A stretch of DNA of 64,000 nt from CAZCAC01 sp964496575. GTDB lineage: Bacteria; Planctomycetota; UBA1135; GCA-002686595. The notes beneath the pieces are model-generated. The model saw nothing but the letters and a program-made list of their open reading frames with translations, had not been told where the DNA came from and did not search any database. Position 1 is the stretch's first letter. Each line of letters begins with the position of its first letter. The translations under genes were made by a program, and so were the position numbers. The stretch covers positions 8,035 to 72,034 of the forward strand of contig CAZCAC010000037.1 in the NCBI GenBank assembly GCA_964496575.1, given 5' to 3'. Positions 49,964 to 63,810 of this stretch are shown one piece after another.

Positions 49964-50839
49964 ATGCAGAATGAAGCCCAGGCAGACGGAGAAGACCCGA
50001 GGTCAGCAACCGCCGTCGAATCCCTGCGGGAGTTCCTGCGCGGAGGAGACCTGCCGGACCACGCGCTGGAACGAGCCCTCGGCGAGCTCGTCGGGGGGGA
50101 GAATGGACGAAGACCGGACGATTCACCGGATCCCGAAGAGCCCCGAGCCGGGGCACACGAGGACCTGGATTCACTCGCCGAGTACTTCGAGCTGCTCGCC
50201 AATGAGCCGGAAGAGGCGGAGAGCTCGCGGCGTGCGCTCCAGGACCGGGGACTGGCCGACCGACTCAGGTCCCTGGAGAGAGTCGAAGCCCGGGAAGCGA
50301 CGCACTGGCAGGAGCTGTCACGTTGTCTCACGCGGAAGAACGGCAGACCTCGCTATCGAGAACGGATTCTGCGCCACACGTCACGGGGTTGGTTCCTGGA
50401 CGGAGTCGACCTGCGCGAGATCTTCGCCAGGACCCGGGAACGAATAAAGCTGGCCGCGGCGTTCATTCGTGGTTGCAGACCCGTCGCTTATGCTCTGGAG
50501 CTTGGAGAACGACTATTGCTGGAGCTCGATATCCCCATCGGTGGTGGCTCCGCAACCCTGGAGCTCGGTGTCGAGGCCGCATCGAGGGAACGATGGAGAT
50601 TCCTGTTCCATCTGCGCTCGTCGATACCACTCGATCACGTCTTGCTATCGGTCGAGTTCAACAGATACGAGGAGACTGGACTTCGACGCCTGAACAAGGG
50701 ATCACTGCTGGAAGTCGTGGTTCCACGGACGACGGATGGCGTGTACAAGCTGGTCGTCGTACGGCAGGCTGCGGAAGAGGTCCGGACCGAGGTGCTCTCC
50801 TTGCCCTGCCTGCTGGATGAGGACGAGCCCGGGACCTGA
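49964..50839 (+). CDS. Unknown partner protein of the sigma-like gene
   Basis: A 291-residue soluble protein 6 bp after the sigma-like gene, almost certainly co-transcribed. No signal peptide or membrane segment. The N-terminal half is acidic and helical (GAHEDLDSLAEYFELLANEPEEAESS near 64). The middle is basic (RKNGRPRYRERILRHTSRGW near 122), and the C-terminal ~110 residues are beta-rich, as in an immunoglobulin-like domain (LLLELDIPIGGGSATLELG; DHVLLSVEFNRYEETGL; VYKLVVVRQ). It matches no family I know. A soluble regulator or cofactor of the upstream protein is a guess. The low-GC composition is shared with the upstream gene. Confidence 0.75.
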   Translation: MQNEAQADGEDPRSATAVESLREFLRGGDLPDHALERALGELVGGENGRRPDDSPDPEEPRAGAHEDLDSLAEYFELLANEPEEAESSRRALQDRGLADRLRSLERVEAREATHWQELSRCLTRKNGRPRYRERILRHTSRGWFLDGVDLREIFARTRERIKLAAAFIRGCRPVAYALELGERLLLELDIPIGGGSATLELGVEAASRERWRFLFHLRSSIPLDHVLLSVEFNRYEETGLRRLNKGSLLEVVVPRTTDGVYKLVVVRQAAEEVRTEVLSLPCLLDEDEPGT

Positions 50840-50875
50840 CCGTTCCTCTCCGTGGATCGGTGAGGTTGGAGTCAC

Positions 50876-52411
50876 CTACCGCCGGAATGGCTTGCCCGTC
50901 AGATGCAGGTTCCCTTCGGGAATCGAGAGGATGAACGCCGTGACCGCGCTGGCCGAGATGCGTGAGTCCGCGCCGTAGCCGGCGTTGTCGCGGTTGGGCT
51001 GGTAGTAGAAGCTGCCATCGGGGCATTGCGCGAGGGTGAACCACCAGCGGTTGGCACGCATCAGATTCTCGAAGCTGCCGTCGATGACGTTCGCGGCGAG
51101 GGCCGCGTAGCCCATCCCCATGATCGGGGAGCCGTGGGTGTCGGGAAAGCTCTCGGGGTGCAGGCCGATCACCTTGGCGTGGGCTCTGGCCCGCGTCCGG
51201 TAGTCACCTCCCGTGTAGGGGCTGAGGTGGTTGGCGATCCCCGCCGCGCCCGTCCGCCCCATGTCCGCCCAGTCCTGCGCGCCCGCCGGCTGGTCCTCGT
51301 ACCACACGTAGCCGTTGGCACCGGTCCCGCGCTCGAGGAACGCGTAGGCCGCGTCGTGTCGCTCGCGATCCACCTCGATCCCGCAGTGCGCCATCAGCGC
51401 GAAGGCCAGCGCTCCCTGGCCGGTGATCATGCAGATCGGACCGTACCCCTCGAAGCCGGGGTTGTGCCCCCAGCCGCCGTGGGAGTCCATCGCGTCCTCG
51501 GGCCAGGAGCCCGGATGCGACTCCTTGACCTTCGGGTTCACCTGGGCGAGATCGGTGTACTGGGTGGAGACGAGGAAGTCGTACACCTCCTGCAGCTCCG
51601 CCAGGACCCACTTCTCCCTCGTCGCGAGGTAGTACTCGCTCATCACGATTCCCGCCGCCATGTAGCGCCAGTTGATCAGCGACGAGTCGTCCTCGGCGCG
51701 GGTCGTCCGGGCGTGCCTGCGAACGCACTTCTCGACCGCGGACAGGTACTTCCTCTCGCCGCTCGCCAGCAGCGCCAGCGGCGCGAAGGTGTCGTGCGGT
51801 GGGCTGCCCCAGGAGCCGTCCTCGCGCTGGTGCTCGAGCAGGTACTCGTACAGCTCCGCCCGGATCCTTTCGGTCTTCGGGCAGTTCTCCGGGAAGCTCC
51901 GGGCGAAGCTGCCGTACTTCCGTCCCACCTTCAGCTCGACCCCGACGGTCTCGTCACCGCGGCGCAAGGTCAGCACGAGCTTCCCCTTGCCCGCCTCGCC
52001 CTGGCTCTTCTCCAGCGCGTCGGCGAGCTCCAGGATCGGTCCGTCGGGGCCGAACTTGTCCATGCCGTAGCCATTCCGGTGCTCCGTCTCGAAGCGCGCT
52101 CCCCCCGCTCCCACGATGAGGTCGCCCACCCGGACCTTGCGGTCGGCCGGCGAGCCCTCGAAGACGTGCTTGACCAGCAGCTCCTTCGGCGCATCGGCGA
52201 CGAGCTGCACCCGGAGTCCGGTGATCCCCAGGTTGTAGTACCAGCCGTCCACCTCGGCGTCTGGGCCGCTCCGGGCTCGCTGCTTCCAGGGGTTCCCGTC
52301 GTCGTGGTAGTGCACCTGTGCGACGGCCGGCAGGGCGAGGAGGACGACGAGGGCCGAGCCCGACAGCCAGCGGCGGCCGAGGCGATAGGAGGTGGAATCG
52401 GGGAGAGGCAT
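50876..52411 (-). CDS. Exported PDZ plus toroid (DUF6288-like) protein
   Basis: A 511-residue secreted protein. ATG 52411 gives a signal peptide (WLSGSALVVLLALPAVAQ). A PDZ-like domain lies at ~65-150 (LLVKHVFEGSPADRKVRVGD, VLTLRRGDETVGVELKVG). The rest is helical and resembles the alpha/alpha-toroid of terpenoid cyclases and the DUF6288 family (HQREDGSWGSPPHDTFAPL, LINWRYMAAGIVMSEYYL, EGYGPICMITGQGALAFAL, PIMGMGYAALAANVIDG). DUF6288 proteins are frequent in Planctomycetota and Verrucomicrobiota and have no known activity. It is read away from the carboxypeptidase-regulatory-like genes. Confidence 0.85.
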   Translation of the reverse strand: MPLPDSTSYRLGRRWLSGSALVVLLALPAVAQVHYHDDGNPWKQRARSGPDAEVDGWYYNLGITGLRVQLVADAPKELLVKHVFEGSPADRKVRVGDLIVGAGGARFETEHRNGYGMDKFGPDGPILELADALEKSQGEAGKGKLVLTLRRGDETVGVELKVGRKYGSFARSFPENCPKTERIRAELYEYLLEHQREDGSWGSPPHDTFAPLALLASGERKYLSAVEKCVRRHARTTRAEDDSSLINWRYMAAGIVMSEYYLATREKWVLAELQEVYDFLVSTQYTDLAQVNPKVKESHPGSWPEDAMDSHGGWGHNPGFEGYGPICMITGQGALAFALMAHCGIEVDRERHDAAYAFLERGTGANGYVWYEDQPAGAQDWADMGRTGAAGIANHLSPYTGGDYRTRARAHAKVIGLHPESFPDTHGSPIMGMGYAALAANVIDGSFENLMRANRWWFTLAQCPDGSFYYQPNRDNAGYGADSRISASAVTAFILSIPEGNLHLTGKPFRR

Positions 52412-52538
52412 CAGCGGAGAGAACAGGGGGATCGGATAGAGGGGCGAGAGCTCGGGCGGGGGACGTGCGTCGACCCTTACCTCGGAGCATCGCCGAACAC
52501 AGTACCGGGTCCCCCACCCGAGCACCAAGAGGGCGGGG

Positions 52539-54254
52539 TCACTTCTCGCCCCAGGTGTCGGGTGAGAGCTCGATCCGTTGCGACTCTCGCCCGACGACGA
52601 GCAGACGACGCTCCAGTTCCCGATCCGCTCGGGTCACCACGAGCTCGTACTCCCCCGGTACGAGCCGCAGCGGCGTCTCGGTGAGCCAGCGACCGGGCCA
52701 GGCGGAGTTGGCGGGAAGACCGGCGGAGTCGTACGCACACGCCCGGATCCATGGTTCGGTGAGCTGTTCACAGACGAGGGTAACGGCGACCGTGGGGTGC
52801 AGCTCGATCCGGAGGTCGTCGACCGAAGCGAGGCTGGCGTCGACGCGCACCGGCGACGAGCTCTGGCTGTCGTCGAACGGGCGCGGGGGTCGAGCGGGCA
52901 GTCCCGGAGACTTCACGACCCAGATCCCGGGTTCGAGTCCCGAGATGCGGAAACCGCCGTCCACTTCGCTCTTCAGGCTATAGCCGCTCGCCCACGAGAC
53001 CCCACCGCTCGCCGGGTCGAGGCGGCCCCAGCGCAGGACCGCCTGGATCCCCGATCCATCCTCGCCGCACACCCGCCCGCTCAGCTCGACCGGCGGGTAC
53101 ATCGGAAGGCTGCCGAGCTCCAACCGCTCGCCGCGGACCACGCTGACCCGTCGTCTCGCCGGCGCCCGCCCCGGCACTCTCGCCACCAGCCAGCACTCAC
53201 CTGGTTTCGCGTCCTCGAAGTGCACGCGTCCATCCTCGCCGACCTGCACGGAGGGACCCATGCCGGCGGCGTACTCGGAGAGGAAGGCGGTGCCGGCGAG
53301 CGGCGCGCCATCCTCGGCGGCGACCAGCGTCGCTCCCACCTCGCCCGAGAGGTCGAAGTCCTTCGGGGTGACGACGAAGGTCACCTCCTGTGTGGAGGGA
53401 TCGATCCGCTGCGTGCGCAACACCTGATGCGCCGCGACCAGGCTGAGCCAGGCGGGCGAGTCCTCGTGCAGGGACACTGTCCCGTAGCACTCCGGGCCGT
53501 GGTCGGGACGCCCGAAGCCGCCGTTCTGCCAGAAGGTGCCGATGCCGAAGCGATTGTTGAGGCTGCCCTCCACCCCGGTGAAGGTCGCCCCGGGCTCTTC
53601 GCGCGTGGCGACCGGTACGCAGTCGAGTCGCCAGAGCTCGACCTTCGCCTCGCGCAACACCGGCAGCGCCGCGCGACCGTCGGGAGTGACGAGAAGCACG
53701 CGCACCACCTGCTCGGGAACGAGCCGGAAGTCGTGACGCAGGAGCGGAACGTCCGCCGTCAGCTCGAGGATCGCCTCCGCCAGGTGGTGGTCACCCTTCA
53801 TCGCGGTCACGCGGCGAGTTCCGAGCGCGACGCCGGTGAGCGCGTAGCGTCCTCGATCGTCGGCGCGGACCCGGTGTTGCTCCCCGTCGTCCCGGGTCAC
53901 CCAGACGACAGCCCCTTCCAACGCCACCCCTGCCGTGTCCGTCACCAGTCCGTGCACGACCACGACGTCGGCCGGAAGCTGACCGGTCGGAGGTTGATCG
54001 GCCGCACCGGGCACAGGGGTCGGCGGCGCCTTCTCGACCATTCGCTCGAGGGGCGGAGCTCCCGGGGGCTCGGGGGTCGGGAGGGCGATCGCTCCAGGAT
54101 CCGTGTCCGGCGTTTCTCTGGCCGGTGGCAGAGCTTCTGTGAGGTCGATCCGGTCGGACACCGGCAACCAGGCGTTCACCGCGAAGAAGGCGACCACGAA
54201 GCCGAGCAGCGCCAGCAGGAATGGCCGGATACGAGACGGGTCAGGGGTCTTCAC
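52539..54254 (-). CDS. Membrane-anchored carboxypeptidase-regulatory-like protein
   Basis: A 571-residue protein with an N-terminal anchor (RPFLLALLGFVVAFFAVNAWL, ~8-28) and a beta-rich exterior. GTG 54254 follows gaggagg at 54262-54268. At least three carboxypeptidase-regulatory / Ig-like domains are suggested: VHGLVTDTAGVALEGAVVWV near 107, LSGEVGATLVAAEDGAPL near 310 and LSGRVCGEDGSGIQAVLRW near 395, each followed by rapid beta strands. No peptidase catalytic residues are present. Such proteins are abundant in this type of genome and are thought to be surface-associated. The next gene upstream (10 bp) is a paralogue in tandem. Confidence 0.82.
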   Translation of the reverse strand: MKTPDPSRIRPFLLALLGFVVAFFAVNAWLPVSDRIDLTEALPPARETPDTDPGAIALPTPEPPGAPPLERMVEKAPPTPVPGAADQPPTGQLPADVVVVHGLVTDTAGVALEGAVVWVTRDDGEQHRVRADDRGRYALTGVALGTRRVTAMKGDHHLAEAILELTADVPLLRHDFRLVPEQVVRVLLVTPDGRAALPVLREAKVELWRLDCVPVATREEPGATFTGVEGSLNNRFGIGTFWQNGGFGRPDHGPECYGTVSLHEDSPAWLSLVAAHQVLRTQRIDPSTQEVTFVVTPKDFDLSGEVGATLVAAEDGAPLAGTAFLSEYAAGMGPSVQVGEDGRVHFEDAKPGECWLVARVPGRAPARRRVSVVRGERLELGSLPMYPPVELSGRVCGEDGSGIQAVLRWGRLDPASGGVSWASGYSLKSEVDGGFRISGLEPGIWVVKSPGLPARPPRPFDDSQSSSPVRVDASLASVDDLRIELHPTVAVTLVCEQLTEPWIRACAYDSAGLPANSAWPGRWLTETPLRLVPGEYELVVTRADRELERRLLVVGRESQRIELSPDTWGEK

Positions 54255-54264
54255 GTCGGCCTCC

Positions 54265-55885
54265 TCAGTAGCGGACCACGGTTCGTTCGCTGCCGACGGT
54301 GAAAGGGTAGCGCGCGAGCTCGCGGCCATCCTCGAGCTCACGGATGGTGTAACGACCGGGAGCAAGCCAGACGTCTCGCGGCAGTCCCCGCCCACCGATC
54401 AGGGGATTCCCGTCTCCATCTTCCAGCGCGTACTCGGCGCCGGAGCGGAAGCCGCCGCGACGGACCAGGACGACCTCGACGCCCAGGGGCACGACCAGCT
54501 CGAGCTCCCGCTCGGCGACGGTGTCGACCAGGCGCGCGACCCGGGCGCGACCCTCGTCCCCACCGGCGCGGAGCAGCGTCAGGCCGGGAGCGAGGTGACG
54601 TACCGTGGCGACTCCATCGGCGCCGGGAAAGGCGCCGGTGCTGATGTCGAGGTCCTGGAGGCAGGAGAGCAGGTCGGGGCGGACCGCCGAGATGCCGATT
54701 CCGAGCGGCGCTCCGGCCTCGTCGACCACCCGCACCTCGAAGGGCTCGCGCCGCCCGAGGGAGATCGTGCCCAGGTCGAACGTCTCCCCCGGAAGGACGA
54801 CGACGCGGCGCTCGAGCAGCTCCCAGCCTCCCCCCTCGACCTTCAGCTCTAGAGGTCCGGGCGGGACCCCGGAGAAGACCAGGACGTTCCCCTCTACCTG
54901 CGGGCGGAGGTACACCCCACCCGAGGGATGGTGGATCCGGACGTGCTCGGTGATCGGCAGGCCGCTGCCCGCCTCGACGAGGCGCACGCGTACCCCGCCG
55001 CGCACGTCCTCCAGCTGTTCGGGCTCGACGGTGAAGACGAGCTCGTCCACCGGGGCGACCAGCTCGCGGGACTCGAGGACGACGTCGCGGCACACCGCAC
55101 TCACCCACACCGGTGGAAGCGCGGACACGGCCAGAACGCCCTGGTAGCGTGCGGGGAGATCGGTGGGCGCGTCCTGTTCGGCGCGGGAGCGATAGGTGCC
55201 CACGCCGTGGCGGTAGGCGACGCGCGAGAGGACGCCGGGGATCCTGGGACCCGGCTTCGCCTCGGTGGCGACGACCGCGAGGAAGCGCGTCAACTCCCCA
55301 CGGTCGCCGACCGGGTACGCGTCGCCGTCCGGCTGCTCGAAGCGCACCGGCAACGAGAGCGCCCGGTCGAGCACGACGTCGTGACGCCAGCCGCGTTGCG
55401 CGGGGACCTCGACGGCCTCGACGTGCGGGAGGAACGCTTCGAGGGTGGCCCGTAGCTCGTGCCCGCCCGGCACCAGCCCCGCTCGAGACCAGCTGCCATC
55501 GGGCGCACTCCTGGTGGAGCGGCGAAACGCACCCTCGTTCTCGAAGGTCAGTCGCGCGCCTGGCACGGGCACACCCTCGCGATCGGTCACCCGGCCGTAG
55601 GCGATCACACCGAGGTCGGAGTCGACGGGGCCGATCACTTCGGCGGCGGGTACGGCCCGGCGCGACGTACGCGGGGTAGCCCCCCCCGTCGGTGACCGAA
55701 GGGATGACCGAGGAAGGAGCGTGAACGACATGCTCGGACACGATCCCGGGGGATTGCTCCGCGGACGTTTCACCGCCGTCGGTCGCGAGCCAGCGTCCCG
55801 TGGCGACCAGAGCTCCGAGCGAGGCCCCGACCAGGACCCACCACCCGCCGGGCAAGGGAACCGAGGACTGCTCACGTTCGTGCAT
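54265..55885 (-). CDS. Membrane-anchored carboxypeptidase-regulatory-like protein, frame break in a G8 run
   Basis: The start ATG 55885 has aggag at 55894-55898 and encodes an anchor (GGWWVLVGASLGALVATGRWL) then a linker ending VTDGG. The frame continues in a different register from ATPRTSRRAVPAAEVIGPVD to the stop at 54265. The switch coincides with a run of eight C at 55680-55687 on the plus strand (eight G in the gene); seven would join the frames into ~539 residues. The mature part has a CarboxypepD-regulatory-like domain near 95 (YGRVTDREGVPVPGARLTF) and further beta-rich repeats (LRPQVEGNVLVFSGVPPGPL; FEVRVVDEAGAPLGIG). It is a tandem paralogue of the gene at 52539. Either a sequencing artefact or slippage/phase variation. 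Confidence 0.72.
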
Positions 55886-56038
55886 CTCTGTCGCTCTCCT
55901 CGAGACTGCCGAGTATCTCCCCTTACCTCGCTCGGAAGCCCACTTTCCGGATCCACCGATCCGCGGAGACCCTCGCCGTGGAACGAAGCGACGACCCGGA
56001 TCCGCCCGCTGATTCGAGCGTTGAGCGCTGCATCGAAC

Positions 56039-56398
56039 CTACCGAGAGCGACCGGGAGGCCCGTCCGCTTCTAGCTGCTCCTCGAAGAAGGCGATCGACC
56101 TGGCGATGTCACCGAGGACCTCCTCGGGCACGGACTCCCGAGGGATCAGGCCCAGGGCGACACCGCGCGCGACGGCGATCTCTCGGTCGAGACCGTTGTA
56201 GCGGTTGTACACCTCCCGACTCGACCCCTGGTGGAACCGGTGAACGTGTTCGTTAAGCTCGAAGGCACCGATCTTCCCGTCGCGCCACTCCGTGAACTTC
56301 GCCTCGAGCTCTCCCAGCGCCGTGGCCAGCTCCGCCTCCCAGGCCTGATCGCGGAGCCGGCGAAGCTCTCGTTTCACCTTCTTCGAATACTCGCTCAT
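56039..56398 (-). CDS. Small conserved protein of unknown function
   Basis: A 119-residue charged soluble protein (MSEYSKKVKRELRRLRDQA start) with ggag at 56407-56410 before ATG 56398. The order of features, KFTEWRDGKIGAFELNEHVH near 49, FHQGSSREVYNRYNG near 70 and VARGVALGLIPRESVPEEVL near 90, looks like a widespread short family with pattern F-x-x-W-x-x-G-x-I-x-x-x-E-L-x-x-x-I-H-x-F-H-x-G; I know no function for it. It lies between the tandem anchored-protein gene and the isocitrate dehydrogenase gene. Confidence 0.75.
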   Translation of the reverse strand: MSEYSKKVKRELRRLRDQAWEAELATALGELEAKFTEWRDGKIGAFELNEHVHRFHQGSSREVYNRYNGLDREIAVARGVALGLIPRESVPEEVLGDIARSIAFFEEQLEADGPPGRSR

Positions 56399-56523
56399 GT
56401 CCGAGCTCCAGCAATGAGTACCAGCGGAGAACCGGAGCCCCGATCCGCCGCGTTCAGCAAGGGTGCCTCGTCGAGAATCCTCGTGAAGAGGCACCCGGTC
56501 CGTGGGGTCGGCGATCCGCCCCC

Positions 56524-58752
<2,229 letters not shown>

Positions 58753-59071
58753 CTTCGTTACCTCTAGGTGAAACACGAATCGCCCCGAGGGCCGCCCTGG
58801 CCGGACAGCCCTCGTGGTACGGAGAGCCGGCAGTATACAGAAAGGAGGGGGGCGAGAGGCGGCCCGGAGAAATCGCGATTCGCTGAATCGAATCGCCGCT
58901 CGCGAGGAAGAGCCGGGCAGTTCGATGGCCTACCCCTCCTCCTCCACGCTGCCGCTCTCCGCCCTGCGCCCGAGGTTCGAGCTGGCGCCAGATCGCACCG
59001 CCTTGCCCGCCCCGGCGAGGGAGGATAGTCTCTGCCGTAGCCCCGGTCGGCGCCGGGCCCGTACCGACGGC
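58753..59071. other. Intergenic region between icd and the ECF sigma gene
   Basis: A 319-bp gap between divergent genes. Open frames here are short and shadow-like; one extension of the sigma frame upstream to 58814 is Arg/Ser-rich and not protein-like. No promoter pair is convincing; possible binding sites for both divergent genes must lie here. Confidence 0.45.
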
Positions 59072-59662
59072 ATGAACGGAGGAGAACGTCTCACCGACGG
59101 GCGCGAGGACTTGAAGCTGGTGCGCGCCGCCATCGGCGGAGATCAGCTCGCCCGTCGGCGCCTCATCGCCCGCCTGGCCTGCATCCCGGCGATGCTCCGG
59201 GCGCGGCGAAAGCTCCACGGCCTGCGCCTGCCCGAGGAGGAGCTCGACGACCTGACCCAGGACATCGTGCTCGCCGTCTGGAGGAACCTCGCCGACTTCG
59301 ATGGGCGAGGGGACCTGGAGGGGTGGGTCTACGGCTTCGTCCGGCACCTCGGCTACAAGGCGATCGGCTCGCGAGCGCGCCGGGCGACCTGTGCCCCCCT
59401 CGAGGGGAACGCCGAGCCGGTCGCCGATCCCGGTGAGCCCTCCGCGGAGGAGGCCCTCCTGCTCCACGTGGAGGCGGCGCTCGACGAGCTGGACGAGCCG
59501 TCCGCCTCGATCATCCGCTGGCGACACCATCGCGGCTGCAGCTTCGAGGAGATCGCCCGGCGGTTGGAGACACCGATCAACACCGTCAAGACCCGCTACT
59601 ACCGCGGACTCCGCCGTCTTCGGGAGCGCCTGCAAGGGCGCTGGCAGGAGGAACTGTCGTGA
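59072..59662 (+). CDS. ECF-type RNA polymerase sigma factor
   Basis: A 196-residue sigma-70 family protein. ATG 59072 is the start closest to homology. Region 2 spans ~35-105: LPEEELDDLTQDIVLAVWRN, LEGWVYGFVRHLGYKAI, RARRATC. Region 4 spans ~145-192 with the helix-turn-helix CSFEEIARRLETPINTVKTR near 160-178. It is followed by an overlapping gene (GTGA) for a membrane protein that is the likely anti-sigma factor. The signal controlling it is unknown. Confidence 0.9.
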   Translation: MNGGERLTDGREDLKLVRAAIGGDQLARRRLIARLACIPAMLRARRKLHGLRLPEEELDDLTQDIVLAVWRNLADFDGRGDLEGWVYGFVRHLGYKAIGSRARRATCAPLEGNAEPVADPGEPSAEEALLLHVEAALDELDEPSASIIRWRHHRGCSFEEIARRLETPINTVKTRYYRGLRRLRERLQGRWQEELS

Positions 59663-60348
59663 GCGAAGAGCGAGATCACGAGGCCGCCGAGCTGCTGATC
59701 CGGATCGCCGCCGGGGAGGAGACCGCCGAGGACCGGCGGCGCCTGGAGCAGGACCCGGAGCTGGCCGCCGAGCTCGAGCGGCTCGGGGAGCTGCAGGTCC
59801 TGCTCGAGACCTGCGCGAGGCGCGAGACGGAGATCTCGCGCGAGGCCGAGGGGGATGTCGGGGAGGAGGATCGCGAGCGAGTGGCCGGCATCCTCGCCGG
59901 CGCGGAGGCCCGAGGGGAGATCGCCAGCCGCGGACCGCGAGGCTCGGGAGCCTGGCGGCGCGGCCGCTGGCTGGTGCTGGCCGCCGCGGTCGTCACGCTC
60001 CTGCTCTGGATCGGGAACGAGGCCTTCGATCCGGGCGACGAGCCGCGCCCCAGCGGGTTCCTCGGGGTGGAGGACGAGGTCTCCCCGAGCGGTCCGGTGG
60101 ACGCGGTGGAGGTCTTCGAGCTCCGCCGCACCCTCTCGCCGCTGGAGAGCGTGAAGTTCATCGTCTACGACGACGCCGGAGAGGTGATCCTCGAGAGCGG
60201 AGAGCGCTTCGAGGCTCGCTGGGTGCTGACTCCGCCGGAGATCGAGGCCCTCGAGGTGCACGGATCCTTCCGCTGGCGCTACGTCGTGCTCGAGGAGGGC
60301 GAGTCGGACACCTCCGCCGCCGTGTCCGTCGAGCTGAGAAGACGGTAG
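59659..60348 (+). CDS. Putative transmembrane anti-sigma factor
   Basis: A 229-residue protein whose GTG start overlaps the sigma factor stop by four bases, implying translational coupling and a cognate anti-sigma role. The cytoplasmic N-terminal ~110 residues are helical and acidic (EERDHEAAELLIRIAAGEET, EAEGDVGEEDRERVAGILAG). No zinc-binding Cys/His are visible, so it is not a ZAS-type. A membrane segment (WLVLAAAVVTLLLWIG near 101-116) is followed by a beta-rich periplasmic part of ~110 residues. The assignment as anti-sigma rests on position and topology. Confidence 0.72.
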   Translation: MSEERDHEAAELLIRIAAGEETAEDRRRLEQDPELAAELERLGELQVLLETCARRETEISREAEGDVGEEDRERVAGILAGAEARGEIASRGPRGSGAWRRGRWLVLAAAVVTLLLWIGNEAFDPGDEPRPSGFLGVEDEVSPSGPVDAVEVFELRRTLSPLESVKFIVYDDAGEVILESGERFEARWVLTPPEIEALEVHGSFRWRYVVLEEGESDTSAAVSVELRRR

Positions 60349-60418
60349 GATCTCCGCGCCCACGGCCGACGCGTGGGCGCCAGACCCCACGCCGATCCTC
60401 TCTCCTCGACGACCGCCG

Positions 60419-62239
<1,821 letters not shown>

Positions 62240-62243
<4 letters not shown>

Positions 62244-63592
62244 CCACCGGGGACAGAATCCTCGCGGTCCTGCTCGACGAGCAGGAGGAACCGGTGATCC
62301 GGCGTTCGCTGGAGTCGCTGCGCCTCCAGTGGCCCGCTCCGGCCTCGATCACCCTGGCCTCGCCCAGCCGGTACCGGGCGCACTACGAGGCCTTCCTGCC
62401 GGCGGTCGAGCTTTTCGAGGAGCGCGACTCGCTGGCCGGGTACGACGCCGTGGTGATCGTCGAGCACGCCGAGGACCCGCTCACCGGGCGCCTCGAGGCG
62501 CGGGGCGAGACGACGCTGTACCGCGTCGAGAACTTCTGGCCGATCTTCCAGGCCCGGATCCAGCCGCTCGATCGGGACGCGCTCCACCCGGAGCAGATCC
62601 CCCACCGGGAGACGCACGTCTTCAACGCGCTCGGCCCGAAGGGCACCGACACCTTCCAGTACTTCCCGTACGGCTTCCTGCACCGGACGCTGGGCCTCGG
62701 GCCGACGAACGAGCTCGGCTTCCGCACGGCGCTCGACCTGCGCGAGCTCGAGGACCGAGGTCCCGATCACGTCCTGGCCTGCGTCTTCGGCGGCTCCGGC
62801 GCCTTCGGCATCGCCACGCTGCACTCGGAGATGTTCAGCACGCTCCTGGAGGAGCACCTGAACGCGGCGAGCGAGGCGGCGGGTCGGGCCCAGCGCTTCA
62901 CCGTGGTGAACCTCGCGCAGCCCGGCGCGGTGGTCCTGAACGAGATGCTGGCCTACCTCCTGTTCTGCCACCGCCTCCGCCCCGAGCTGGTCATCGCGCA
63001 CGATTGCTTCAACGATCTCTCCTACGGATCGATGACGTGCCGCCACCTCCTGGACGAATGGGATCTCACCTACTGCGAGAACCTGGAGGCGTGGGCCGAG
63101 CTGCTGCACGGCACGAAGCAGCCGGAGTGGCACCAGGCCGAGTTCCACCAGCGGCCGCGCAACTTGCCGCAGTCACTCGCGCGCGCTCACCGCACCCGCA
63201 AGGAGCAGTTCCGCCGCGTGGTCGAGGCGCACGGCGGAGCGTTCGTCTGGGGAGTCCAGCCGTACCTCCAGAGCAAGGGGGCACTGTCCCCCGCGGAAGA
63301 GACCTACCTCGCCAGCCCCCTGCGCCGCGACGAGGCCTACGACCGGGTCTTCAAGAAGATGTCGCACGCCTACGAGGAGCTCGTCCATCTGGGGCCGCCG
63401 GACGACGCGCTGGTCGTCGACCTTCACGCGGCCTTCGGCGAGCTCGACGGCGAGGCGACGCACTTCGTCGACTTCGTGCACAGCTCCCCGGAGGGCGACG
63501 CGGCGATCGCCGGGCTCTACGCCGACACCCTGATCCCCTGGATCGCCGAAGGAGCGCTCGAGCGGCGCCCCGCCGAAGGAGCTCGGACTTGA
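62240..63592 (+). CDS. SGNH/GDSL-type hydrolase
   Basis: A 450-residue protein starting within the carbamoyltransferase stop (ATGA). SGNH blocks: nucleophile motif ACVFGGSGAFG near 175 (G-G-S), Asn/Asp block IAHDCFNDLSYG near 253, and the catalytic D-x-x-H FVDFVHSSPEGDAAIAG near 413. The N-terminal ~130 residues are of another type (EHAEDPLTGRLEARGETTLY). These enzymes are esterases or acyltransferases; together with the carbamoyltransferase it may modify a glycan or secondary metabolite. No signal peptide is seen. Confidence 0.85.
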
Positions 63593-63810
63593 AGAAGCCC
63601 CGCCCCTCGATGCTTCGCCTCCTGTCCGCCGAAGTCGTGACCACGCTCCGGCTCTGCTGGACGGCCGTCGGGCAGCGCGCCTGGCTGTCAGCGCTGTTCT
63701 TCCTGCTCCTGCTCCCCCTGATCACCTGGCGCCGAGCCCGGCTGGCCCGGTCGGGAGCGGATCCGGGAAGCGCGACGACCTCCAATCCATTCGTCTACGC
63801 CATGCAGTGA
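63589..63810 (+). CDS. Small membrane protein, DUF5989-like
   Basis: A 73-residue protein; TTG 63589 overlaps the SGNH stop (TTGA). A single membrane helix (AWLSALFFLLLLPLITW, ~29-45) is preceded by MLRLLSAEVVTTLRLCW and followed by a basic stretch; the C-terminus NPFVYAMQ resembles the conserved (S/A)PFIYTLF end of DUF5989 proteins. Carbamoyltransferase-SGNH-DUF5989 (often with an SxtJ-like protein) is a recurring gene group, which supports the call. Function unknown; possibly a membrane anchor for the modification system. Confidence 0.7.
   Translation: MKKPRPSMLRLLSAEVVTTLRLCWTAVGQRAWLSALFFLLLLPLITWRRARLARSGADPGSATTSNPFVYAMQ

Noticed and set aside
52928..52943. GGGTTCGAGTCCC, like a tRNA T-arm
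   Set aside because: It lies inside the carboxypeptidase-regulatory-like coding frame; no anticodon arm, D arm or acceptor stem can be drawn around it.
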